Positions 54,385 through 61,722 of a stretch of 64,000 nucleotides of DNA are shown here, piece after piece. Each line of letters starts with the position of its first letter. Positions within the stretch are counted from its first letter, which is position 1. The notes under the pieces were generated by a model, which was not told the origin of the DNA, searched no databases, and worked only from the letters and a program-made list of their open reading frames with translations. The DNA is taken from assembly GCF_015751765.1 (NCBI RefSeq), contig NZ_JADOTX010000001.1:2046001-2110000 (forward strand), in the 5' to 3' direction. The DNA is from Micromonospora ureilytica. Lineage in GTDB: Bacteria > Actinomycetota > Actinomycetes > Mycobacteriales > Micromonosporaceae. A program made the position numbers and the translations under genes.

Positions 54385-55302
54385 ATGATCTGCGGCGTGA
54401 TCCGACCTCGGCTCCGCCCATTGTGGTGTGGCGTACTGGTTGCAGTGGGCCTCGTCGGCGGTGTCGCGTGCTCGGCGTCCCGGGTGCCGCCGTCGGACCG
54501 TCCCGTCTTCGTCGGCTCGTCCGCCTCTCCGGCCGCGCCGACCGCCAGCGGCACGCCATCGCAGGCGGTTGCGACGCCGACGGCTCCCGCCACCCCGCAG
54601 GCTGTCCCGGGTGCCACGCGGGTGGGGACCAGGGCGCCGGTGGTGGATCACGGGCCCCGTACCGGTGCCAAGGTCGCGCTCACCTTCGACGCGGACATGA
54701 CCGACGGAATGTTGGCCAGCCTGCGGGCCGGCCGAGTGAAGTCGTACGCGAACCTGCGCATCCTCGATCTGCTGGAGCGCGAGCGGGTGCCGGCGACGTT
54801 CTTCCTGACCGGCAAGTGGGTGCAGCGGTATCCGGACGTGACCCGGCGGATCGCCGGCAACCCGCGCTTCGAGTTGGCCAACCACACCTACGGGCACGCG
54901 GCGTTCACCGCCGACTGTTATGACCTGCCTCGGCTGCCGGTCGACAAGTTGGCCGCCGACGTGGCGAAGACGTTCGAGGTGATCGAGCCGTACGGGGGTC
55001 GGCAGACCCGGTACTTCCGGTTTCCGGGGTTGTGCCACGACGCGGCGGCGCTTGACGCGTTGGCGCCGCTGGGTGTGACGGTGGTCGACGGGGACGTAGT
55101 CAGCGGTGACCCGTTCGCGACGGCGTGGAAGCCGTTGGTGCGGGCGGTGTTGGACCACGTCCACCCCGGATCGGTGGTGATCATGCACGTGACCGAGGCG
55201 AACGCGGCGATGACCGATGAGGCGTTGCCGCACATCCTGGCCGGGTTGCGGGAGCGAGGGCTGGTGCCGGCGCCGTTGTCCGAGGTGCTGGCCGAGGGCT
55301 GA
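54385..55302 (+). CDS. Polysaccharide deacetylase (NodB domain), likely exported
   Basis: 305 aa. An N-terminal hydrophobic segment (LWCGVLVAVGLVGGVACSAS) is a signal peptide with a possible but imperfect lipobox (GVAC). A Thr/Pro/Ala-rich spacer follows to about residue 90. The NodB domain contains VALTFDADMTDG (motif 1 Asp), ATFFLTGKWV, NHTYGHAAFTA (metal-binding His pair) and GSVVIMHVTEAN. It removes acetyl groups from peptidoglycan or another polysaccharide. ATG at 54385 or GTG at 54397 may start it. The stop is 3 bp from the convergent oxidoreductase gene. A chitinase gene lies nearby but is a separate unit. Confidence 0.9.
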   Translation: MICGVIRPRLRPLWCGVLVAVGLVGGVACSASRVPPSDRPVFVGSSASPAAPTASGTPSQAVATPTAPATPQAVPGATRVGTRAPVVDHGPRTGAKVALTFDADMTDGMLASLRAGRVKSYANLRILDLLERERVPATFFLTGKWVQRYPDVTRRIAGNPRFELANHTYGHAAFTADCYDLPRLPVDKLAADVAKTFEVIEPYGGRQTRYFRFPGLCHDAAALDALAPLGVTVVDGDVVSGDPFATAWKPLVRAVLDHVHPGSVVIMHVTEANAAMTDEALPHILAGLRERGLVPAPLSEVLAEG

Positions 55303-55305
55303 GGC

Positions 55306-56250
55306 TCAGCTTTCCCGCACGTCGTCGACGGTAAGGACGATCTTGCCGCGGCGGGGTCCGTGCTCGGCCGTCCGGTGTGCGTCGGCCGCCTTCTCCAGGG
55401 GGAAGGCGGCCCCGATCGGCACCGTGAACCGGCCCTCGGTGAAGAGGTCGGCTGCGGCGGGCAGGCCGTGGCGGCCGTCGGGTTCGCCGGCCAGTTGCCC
55501 CATGGACAGGCGGACGCCGTGGGTGGGGGCGGTGAAGTCGGCCACTGTGAGCACCGCTGTCGGGTCGCCGGTGAGGTGGAGCAGCTCGGTCAGGGAGCCG
55601 GCGCCGGCGACGTCGAGGGCGCGGTCGATCCGGGTCACGCCCAGGGCGTCGAGGCGGGTGGTGAGGTCGGGGCCGTAGGTGACAGGTGTCGTCCCGAGTT
55701 GGCGGAGGAAGTTGTGGTTGTCGGCGCGGGCGGTGCCGATGACGTGGACGCCGCGGGCGGTGGCGAGTTGGACGGCGGTGCTGCCGACGCCACCGGCGGC
55801 GCCGTCGACGAGGAGCGTCATGCCGGGCCGTAGGTCCAGCAGGTCGAGGGCACGGGTGGCGGTTTCGATGCTGGTGCCCGCCGCGCCCGCCTGGGCCCAC
55901 GGCATGGTGGTGGGCTTGTGCGCCCAGAGCTGTAGTACCGCGAACTGTGCGCTCGCGCCGCCGAGTGTGGCCAGCTCGACGATGCCGAAGACATGGTCGC
56001 CGAGGGTGACCCCGTCGACGTCGTCGCCGATCTCGTCGACGATGCCGGCCGCGTCGACGCCGGGGATGTGTGGCAATGGCAGTTGGGCGCTCATCGGGGT
56101 GCGGCCGGAGCGGAGGCCGACGTCGACGGGGGAGACCCCGGCGGCGTGGACGCGGATGCGGATCTGGCCGGCCCGGGGCCGTGGCGGGGTGGTGGTGCCG
56201 AGGTGGAGTACCTCGGGGCCGCCGAACCGGTCGTACTGCACGGCGAACAT
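55306..56250 (-). CDS. NADP-dependent quinone oxidoreductase-like (MDR family), copy 2
   Basis: 314 aa, paralogue of the 20563-21492 gene. It shares the layout MFAVQYDRFGGPEVLHL, IPGVDAAGIVDEIGDDV, LLVDGAAGGVGSTAVQLA and a C-terminal RRGKIVL end. The NADP Rossmann motif is GAAGGVGSTAVQ. No zinc Cys cluster. It is divergent from a tetR gene as in copy 1. A GAGGAG site precedes the ATG at 56250. Confidence 0.9.
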   Translation of the reverse strand: MFAVQYDRFGGPEVLHLGTTTPPRPRAGQIRIRVHAAGVSPVDVGLRSGRTPMSAQLPLPHIPGVDAAGIVDEIGDDVDGVTLGDHVFGIVELATLGGASAQFAVLQLWAHKPTTMPWAQAGAAGTSIETATRALDLLDLRPGMTLLVDGAAGGVGSTAVQLATARGVHVIGTARADNHNFLRQLGTTPVTYGPDLTTRLDALGVTRIDRALDVAGAGSLTELLHLTGDPTAVLTVADFTAPTHGVRLSMGQLAGEPDGRHGLPAAADLFTEGRFTVPIGAAFPLEKAADAHRTAEHGPRRGKIVLTVDDVRES

Positions 56251-56354
56251 CAGGGGCTCCTCTGCCTGGGGTGACGTGGTGGTGGTCGTACCGTAGGCAT
56301 GGAAACGGAGCAGGCGTTCCGCTGTGGGGTCAAGTGAGAGGGGGCCGGTCGGAG

Positions 56355-56912
56355 ATGTCTCAGATGCAGCGTGCCGATGCCCGGTCCAACCGTGATCGGG
56401 TGGTGGCGGCGGCACGGGAGGCGTTCGCGTCGGCGGGGCTCGAAGTGCCCATGCGGGAGGTGGCGCGACGGGCGGGGGTGGGTGTGGCGACCCTGTACCG
56501 GCATTTTCCGACGCGTACGGAGTTGGTGGCGACGGTCCTGGCCGAGCGGGTGGACGATTGCGGTGTGCAGGTGCGCCGGGCGCTCGATGACCCGGACCCC
56601 TGGCGGGCGCTGTCCTGCGTGGTGCGCGAGTTCGCCGAGCGGCAGATCCATGACCGGGCGCTCAACGAGGCGTTGTTGGGGCCGGGTGAGGTGAGTGCGG
56701 CGTTTCAGCGGGAGCGGCGGGAGCACGCGCAGGCGTTGAACGTGCTGGTCGGGCGGGCCCGGGCGGCGGGTGTGCTGCGCGACGGCGTCGACGTGGACGA
56801 CGTGCGGGCCGGTCTGTTGGCCATCGCGTCGCTTCGGCGGTTGCCGGCGGCGACGAGCGCCCGGGTGATCGGTCGGGTCGCCGATCTGGTGCTCGCCGGT
56901 ATCCGCGCCTGA
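56355..56912 (+). CDS. TetR family transcriptional regulator, copy 2
   Basis: 185 aa. Helix-turn-helix NRDRVVAAAREAFASAGLEV then PMREVARRAGVGVATLYRHFPTRTEL, closely related to copy 1 (both have VPMREVARRAGV and an SbtR-like C-terminal region with DPWxx). The two modules (oxidoreductase plus tetR) are about 34 kb apart. Likely represses the oxidoreductase gene next to it. The ATG at 56355 is the start. Confidence 0.9.
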   Translation: MSQMQRADARSNRDRVVAAAREAFASAGLEVPMREVARRAGVGVATLYRHFPTRTELVATVLAERVDDCGVQVRRALDDPDPWRALSCVVREFAERQIHDRALNEALLGPGEVSAAFQRERREHAQALNVLVGRARAAGVLRDGVDVDDVRAGLLAIASLRRLPAATSARVIGRVADLVLAGIRA

Positions 56913-56972
56913 CTGGTGTGGGCTGTCGGCGGTGCTGGCCGGGGGTTGAGCCGGCCCGGGCAGCCAGGGTCT

Positions 56973-57431
56973 TTACGCTCGTTCCGCTTCGAGGGATGCC
57001 CTCTCGTCGTCACCGTGGCGGGTGGACCGCCGGGCGTCGGTCACCAGCATCAGCACCAGGATGGCGATGGTGGTGACGAGCTGGACGGTCGCCGGAAGAG
57101 TGACGCCGATGGCGGCGGTGGCCAACGCGGCCATCGGCGGCGAGTCGGGCCAGGGGGACGGGCAGGCGTAGGCGCGGCGTACGGCGGCGATGCCGACCAG
57201 GCAGAGCGCGCCGCCGCCGGTGGGAGCGTCGGGTAGTGCGACGGCGCTGAGCAGGAAGCCGGCCATGCCGGCGAAGAGCAGCAGTCTGGTGGCGTTCTGT
57301 CGGGGTGGCAGGTGGTTGTTGAGCCAGGCAGGGAGCGTCGTGGGTGGTGGTCGGCTGTGCCGGCCGCTGCTGGTGCCGCGCGTTGCGAGGTGGTTTTCGA
57401 GGGCTGTCACGGTTGGGGTCCTACCGGACAT
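56973..57431 (-). CDS. Hypothetical membrane protein
   Basis: About 152 aa. The first 55 residues are Pro/Arg/Thr-rich and cytoplasmic-looking. Three hydrophobic segments follow: LLLFAGMAGFLLSAVALP, GALCLVGIAAV and VQLVTTIAILVLMLVTD, and the tail is charged. No family recognised. The ATG at 57431 is only 9 bp from the GTG of the divergent sigma factor gene; a GTG at 57410 would leave 30 bp. Either way the promoters must overlap the opposite gene. Confidence 0.6.
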   Translation of the reverse strand: MSGRTPTVTALENHLATRGTSSGRHSRPPPTTLPAWLNNHLPPRQNATRLLLFAGMAGFLLSAVALPDAPTGGGALCLVGIAAVRRAYACPSPWPDSPPMAALATAAIGVTLPATVQLVTTIAILVLMLVTDARRSTRHGDDERASLEAERA

Positions 57432-57440
57432 GGAGTGGAT

Positions 57441-58010
57441 GTGAGCTCCGGCATTGAGTACTACGAGGACCGCTTCCGGCGCGTCTATCTTGAGCACTTC
57501 GAGCCGCTGTTGGCGTACGCGCTGAGGCGTGTCGCGCATCCCGAGGACGCGGCCGACGTCGTCGCGGAGACCTTCCTGGTCGCATGGCGGCGCAGGCATG
57601 ACATTCCGGCCGACGATGAGGCTCGGCTCTGGCTGTACGGGGTGGCCCGACGGGTGTTGGCCAATCATCACCGGGGTGGGGTTCGCCGCCAGCGGCTGGG
57701 TGAACGGCTGCGTGAGCAGATCGCCGTCGCGGTCGCCGCCGATCCGGGCAGTGAGGTGCCCGAGCGGCTCGCTGTCCGGGCGGCGTTGGCGGGTCTGGGT
57801 GAGCTGGACCGTGAGGTGTTGATGCTCACCGTGTGGGAGGGCTTGCAGCCGCGCGAGGTGGCCGCGGTTCTGGGGGTCGGTCCCGCCGTGGTGCGGACAC
57901 GGCTGTCGCGGGCGCGAGCGAGGCTGCGGGAGATGGTCGGTGACGACCTCGGGCCGCCTGGACATGTACTCGACGTGCTGACCGCAGCGACCCGGAAGGA
58001 GCAGAGATGA
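57441..58010 (+). CDS. ECF-type RNA polymerase sigma factor
   Basis: About 189 aa. Region 2: LLAYALRRVAHPEDAADVVAETFLVAWRR (shortened: PEDAADVVAETFLVAWRR) and LWLYGVARRVLANHHR. Region 4: DREVLMLTVWEGLQPREVAAVLG and VVRTRLSRARARLRE. Lacks region 3, as ECF factors do. The following gene, overlapping by 4 bp, encodes a single-pass membrane protein, probably its regulator. The GTG at 57441 has GGAG 6 bp before it; a GTG at 57435 is possible. Confidence 0.92.
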   Translation: MSSGIEYYEDRFRRVYLEHFEPLLAYALRRVAHPEDAADVVAETFLVAWRRRHDIPADDEARLWLYGVARRVLANHHRGGVRRQRLGERLREQIAVAVAADPGSEVPERLAVRAALAGLGELDREVLMLTVWEGLQPREVAAVLGVGPAVVRTRLSRARARLREMVGDDLGPPGHVLDVLTAATRKEQR

Positions 58011-59068
58011 CCGAGGAACATTTTGACCGGCTGGTTCGAGAGGCCGATCCCGCTCGGTTGGACCTCGTCGGACAGTTCGACGCGGTGAAGGAGAGCCTTC
58101 TGGGGGAGATCATGTCCGAGTCGACGCTCGGTCGGTTCGTGGAACCACCGCGACGGCAACCGAGAGTGCGTCGCTTCGCTGGCGTGGCGGCGGTGGTCGT
58201 GGTTCTGGCCGGCGTCCTGGCCGTCTCTGTTCTGCCGGGCGAGCCCGAAGAGGTCGGGGAGGTGGCTTCCGCTCCCAGCGCCGGTGCTCCGGTCGTCTAC
58301 TCGCCGGTGGCGATGCGGGCCGCGGAAAAGAATCCGCGGTTGCTGATCAACCGGCCCGGCTGGAAGGCGACCAACGTGTCCGGGTTCACCCAGGAGGCGG
58401 GCACCATCACCTTTCGAAACGGTGGACGCGAGCTGGAGTTCGACTGGTATCCGGCTGACGGTTACGCCGACCGTTACGCCGACCGGCTCCACGTCAGTCG
58501 TCCGAAGGCTGTGCAGGTCGATGGCTGGCCGGGTGACCAGTTCGAGTATTCCGCCAGCGACTTCGAGGTGTTGCTCCGTCCCCGTGACGGGGTCTTCGTC
58601 GAGTTGCAGACCGGGGGTGACTGGTCCCGGAAGGAGTTCGCCCGGGTCCTCGCGAACGTCGTCCGGGCGGATGCGCGTACGTGGTTGGGCGCGCTTCCGC
58701 CGGAGATCGTCATTCCCGAGCGGGCGCGGGCGCGGGCGAGCGAGGTGCTCGCGGACGTGCCGCTCCCGCCGGGCTTCGACGTCGCGACCCTGGTTGACGT
58801 CGGCATCAACGATCCCTACCACTTCGGTGCCGCTGTGACGTCCCGGGTGGGTTGCGGGTGGATCGCGGAGTGGCAGCGGGCGCGGGCGAGCGGGGACGAG
58901 GCCGGGGTGCGGCGGGCCGTCGAGGCGCTGCGGAGCAGCCACGGGTGGCGGGTGCTGCGGGACATGGACAAGGCCGGCGACTGGCCGGAGGTGTTCTGGG
59001 AGTACGCCGACGAGATCGCGGCCGGGACGTTGCGGCCCTCCTATGTCCAGGGCCTGGACTGCCGGTGA
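58007..59068 (+). CDS. Single-pass membrane protein paired with the ECF sigma factor (CU044_5270-like)
   Basis: 353 aa. The N-terminal 55 residues are cytoplasmic (DRLVREADPARLDLVGQF), a single membrane helix is at about 58-76 (FAGVAAVVVVLAGVLAVSVL), and the outer domain follows. This layout fits an anti-sigma or sensor protein, although the zinc-binding HxxxCxxC motif of classical anti-sigma factors is absent. It resembles the CU044_5270 group that sits next to ECF sigma genes in actinobacteria. The ATG overlaps the sigma factor stop; AAGGAGCAGAG is the ribosome binding site. Confidence 0.8.
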   Translation: MTEEHFDRLVREADPARLDLVGQFDAVKESLLGEIMSESTLGRFVEPPRRQPRVRRFAGVAAVVVVLAGVLAVSVLPGEPEEVGEVASAPSAGAPVVYSPVAMRAAEKNPRLLINRPGWKATNVSGFTQEAGTITFRNGGRELEFDWYPADGYADRYADRLHVSRPKAVQVDGWPGDQFEYSASDFEVLLRPRDGVFVELQTGGDWSRKEFARVLANVVRADARTWLGALPPEIVIPERARARASEVLADVPLPPGFDVATLVDVGINDPYHFGAAVTSRVGCGWIAEWQRARASGDEAGVRRAVEALRSSHGWRVLRDMDKAGDWPEVFWEYADEIAAGTLRPSYVQGLDCR

Positions 59069-59077
59069 CGGAGGACG

Positions 59078-59114
59078 GCGGCGTCCCCGGGAAGACCACC
59101 CCGGGGGCGTCGCC
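59078..59114. terminator. Bidirectional terminator hairpin
   Basis: Stem CGTCCCCGGG/CCCGGGGGCG (one G-U pair, extendable outward with GCG/CGC) with a 7-8 nt loop, between the stops of the sigma operon (59068) and the convergent kamA gene (59124). Confidence 0.65.
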
Positions 59115-59123
59115 GTCGGTGGG

Positions 59124-60515
59124 TCAGTCGTCGCGGTGGTCGTTCCACCACTGCTGGCCGCCGGCGGGCAGGGTGTCGATCGGGTCGTAGTAGGCGTAGC
59201 GCTTGTTGAGCGCCTCCAGGTCGGCGGATTCGATGGAGGTGCGGTAGTTCTTCGTCCAGTAGGAGATGCCGCGCTCACGGTCGTAGTCGGTGAGCATGTG
59301 CACCCAGCGCTTGCCGACGAAGGGGACGTCGCAGACGATGCGGGGGGTGGCGTAGCCGGGGAGGTAGCCCATGATGTCGTGCTGGAGTTGTTGGGCGTGC
59401 CAGACCGGGACCCGCCAGTGTTCGGCGTTGGGGATCATGTCGCACATGTAGAAGTAGTACGGCAGGATCCCGGCTTCGCCCTGGAGGGCGAAGCAGAGGT
59501 CGAGCAGTTCCGGGGTGGTGGCGTTGACGCCGCGCATGAGGACGCCCTGGTTGCGGACGTCGCGGACGCCGACGTCGAGGGCGGTCTGGGCGGCCTTGGC
59601 GACCAGTGGGGTGAGTGACTGGGCGTGGTTGACGTGGGTGTGGATGGCGAGGTTGACGCCGCGGCGGGCGGCGGTGCGGGCGACGCGCTCCAGGCCCTCG
59701 ACGACGTCGGGTTGTAGCCAGTGTTGGGGTAGGCCCATGAGGGCCTTGGTGGCGAGTCGGATGTCGCGGACCGTCTCCAGTTCGAGCAGCCGCATGAGGT
59801 ACGACTCGAGGTTGCGCCAGGGGACGTTGGCGACGTCGCCGCCGGAGACGACCACGTCGCGGACGCCGGGGTGGGCCTTGAGGTAGGCGATGTGGGCGTC
59901 GTAGCGGTCGACGGGCTTGAGGGTGAGTTTGAGTTTGTCGACGGCGGGGGTGGAGTTGCCGACGAGGTCCATACGGGTGCAGTGCCCGCAGTACTGGGGG
60001 CAGGTGGAGAGCAGTTCGGCGAGGACCTTGGTGGGGTAGCGGTGGGTGAGCCCTTCGGCGACCCACATGTCGTGCTCGTGGAGGCTGTCGCGGCTGGCGT
60101 AGGGGTGTGAGGGCCAGTCGGTGCGCCGGTCGGAGGCGACCGGGATCATGTAGCGGCGGATGGGGTCGGCGAGCAGCGCCTCGGTGGTGAGGGGCGCGAA
60201 CGGCACCATCGTGTTGATCATCTGGGGTGGCACCAGCATGGACATGGTGGCCAGGGCCAACTGGTCGGCCTCGACGTCGGCGTAGAAGGTCTCGTCGATC
60301 AGGTCACCGAAGACGGCGCGGAGCTGCTTGATGTTCTTGACGCAGTTGACGCGCTGCCACTGGGCGGATTCCCACTGGTCGCGGGTGACGTGGCGCCAGC
60401 CGGGGAAGCGGGTCCAGTCGGGTTCGACCAGGGGGCGGCGGTGGTATTCGTAGGGCTGCCCGGCGGAAGGTGCGGCGACCGGGACCTGACGGGGTTGGGG
60501 GATGGTCTGGGTCAC
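59124..60515 (-). CDS. kamA: Lysine 2,3-aminomutase (radical SAM)
   Basis: 463 aa. Converts L-lysine to L-beta-lysine using SAM, a [4Fe-4S] cluster and PLP. The radical SAM motif is CPQYCGHC at residues 172-179 (CxxxCxxC). VVVSGGDVANVPWRNLESYL, LAIHTHVNHAQSLTP, VRNQGVLMRGVN and YYFYMCDMIPNAEHWRVP are typical of KamA. The PLP-binding Lys probably lies in PFVGKRWVHML near the end. It differs from EpmB (short, tRNA-EF-P) by length and C-terminal region. GTG start with GAGGAGGGG. Divergent from the 3,5-diaminohexanoate dehydrogenase gene. Confidence 0.93.
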   Translation of the reverse strand: MTQTIPQPRQVPVAAPSAGQPYEYHRRPLVEPDWTRFPGWRHVTRDQWESAQWQRVNCVKNIKQLRAVFGDLIDETFYADVEADQLALATMSMLVPPQMINTMVPFAPLTTEALLADPIRRYMIPVASDRRTDWPSHPYASRDSLHEHDMWVAEGLTHRYPTKVLAELLSTCPQYCGHCTRMDLVGNSTPAVDKLKLTLKPVDRYDAHIAYLKAHPGVRDVVVSGGDVANVPWRNLESYLMRLLELETVRDIRLATKALMGLPQHWLQPDVVEGLERVARTAARRGVNLAIHTHVNHAQSLTPLVAKAAQTALDVGVRDVRNQGVLMRGVNATTPELLDLCFALQGEAGILPYYFYMCDMIPNAEHWRVPVWHAQQLQHDIMGYLPGYATPRIVCDVPFVGKRWVHMLTDYDRERGISYWTKNYRTSIESADLEALNKRYAYYDPIDTLPAGGQQWWNDHRDD

Positions 60516-60656
60516 GGCCCCTCCTCGGTGTTACGGCTGATCATCGAAGCCCGAAGGCTACTGGAAAATATTCGGTACAGAAACTAGTCTGCCGTAAGTT
60601 TTCCCGTTACGCGAGCCTTGACCGGGGCTTCGGACGGCTGGGCAGGGGAGGTTGGC
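60516..60656. promoter_or_regulatory. Divergent promoter region of the lysine aminomutase genes
   Basis: A 141-bp gap with an AT-richer core (GGAAAATATTCGGTACAG). A TAGTCT (60585-60590) with TGGAAA 17 bp before could be the plus-strand promoter. TTACGGC (60531-60537) and GCCGTAA (60591-60597) form a 7-bp inverted pair 53 bp apart. Regulator unknown. Confidence 0.4.
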
Positions 60657-61718
60657 GTGACGTCACCGGTGGGACTGCACCGCGTCGTGCAACCGGCGGG
60701 GGTGCTGCCGCAGGCGGCCTGGCGGCTGGACGCGTCGGCGGCGATCGGGCCGAACGAGGTGCGGATCCGGGTGCAGCGGCTCAATCTGGACGCGGCGAGC
60801 TTCCGGCAGTTGTCGGAGAAGCACGGCGGGAACGGTGACGCGGTCCGCGCCGAGGTGCTGGAGATCATCGCGACCCGGGGGAAGATGCAGAACCCGGTGA
60901 CCGGGTCGGGTGGGATGCTGATCGGCACTGTCGAGGAGGCCGGCCGGCGGTCCCCGCTGGGGCTCAGGGCGGGCGAGCGGGTCGCCAGCCTGGTGTCGTT
61001 GACGTTGACGCCGCTGGTGATCACCGACGGGTTGGCCCGTTGGGACGGGCGCAGCGAGCAGGTGCCCTGTGACGGGTGGGCGATCCTCTTCGCGCGGTCC
61101 ATCGCCGCGGTGCTGCCCGACGACGAGGACCCGCAGTTGTCCCTCGCCGTGTTGGACGTGTGCGGGGCGCCCGCGCTGACCGCCCGGGTGGTGTCGCGCT
61201 ATGTCGAGGAGCGTCGTCGTAGCGGTGATCCGACGCCGGTGCGGGTCGCGGTGATCGGTGGGGCGGGTAAGAGCGGGTCGCTGTCTCTCGCGGCGGCGCG
61301 ACGGGCGGGCGCCGCGCGTACCGTCGGGGTGGTGCCGGTGGCGGCGGAGCGCGACGCGCTGACGGCCGCCGGGCTGGCGTCGGTGGTGGCGTTGGCTGAC
61401 GCGCGTGACCCGGTGGGGTTGTCCACGGCGGTGACCACCGCGCTGGGTGTGCCGGCGGACGTGACGGTGGTCTGCGTGGACGTGCCGGGGTGTGAGCACG
61501 GGGCGGTGCTGGCCACCGCGGACGGCGGCACGGTGATCTTCTTCTCGATGGCGACGAGCTTCTCCGCGGCCGCGTTGGGCGCGGAGGGGTTGGCGGCGGA
61601 CGTGACGATGCTGGTGGGCAACGGGTACGTGCCGGGGCACGCGGAGTTGGCGCTGGGGTTGCTGCGGGCCGAGCCGGGGGTGCGTCAGCTGTTCGCGGCG
61701 CGGGTCGCGGCAGACTGA
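60657..61718 (+). CDS. kdd: L-erythro-3,5-diaminohexanoate dehydrogenase
   Basis: About 353 aa. Rossmann-fold NAD(P)-dependent enzyme that oxidises 3,5-diaminohexanoate, the product of lysine 5,6-aminomutase, to 5-amino-3-oxohexanoate. The dinucleotide-binding motif is VAVIGGAGKSGSLSLAAARR near residue 195. Other conserved segments are RVQRLNLDAASFRQLSEKH, MQNPVTGSGGMLIGTVEEAG and GGTVIFFSMATSFSAAALGAEGL. The GTG at 60657 is preferred because of the AGGGGAGG site; a TTG at 60618 is less likely. It is followed after 4 bp by an amidohydrolase gene. Confidence 0.92.
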   Translation: MTSPVGLHRVVQPAGVLPQAAWRLDASAAIGPNEVRIRVQRLNLDAASFRQLSEKHGGNGDAVRAEVLEIIATRGKMQNPVTGSGGMLIGTVEEAGRRSPLGLRAGERVASLVSLTLTPLVITDGLARWDGRSEQVPCDGWAILFARSIAAVLPDDEDPQLSLAVLDVCGAPALTARVVSRYVEERRRSGDPTPVRVAVIGGAGKSGSLSLAAARRAGAARTVGVVPVAAERDALTAAGLASVVALADARDPVGLSTAVTTALGVPADVTVVCVDVPGCEHGAVLATADGGTVIFFSMATSFSAAALGAEGLAADVTMLVGNGYVPGHAELALGLLRAEPGVRQLFAARVAAD

Positions 61719-61722
61719 GGCC

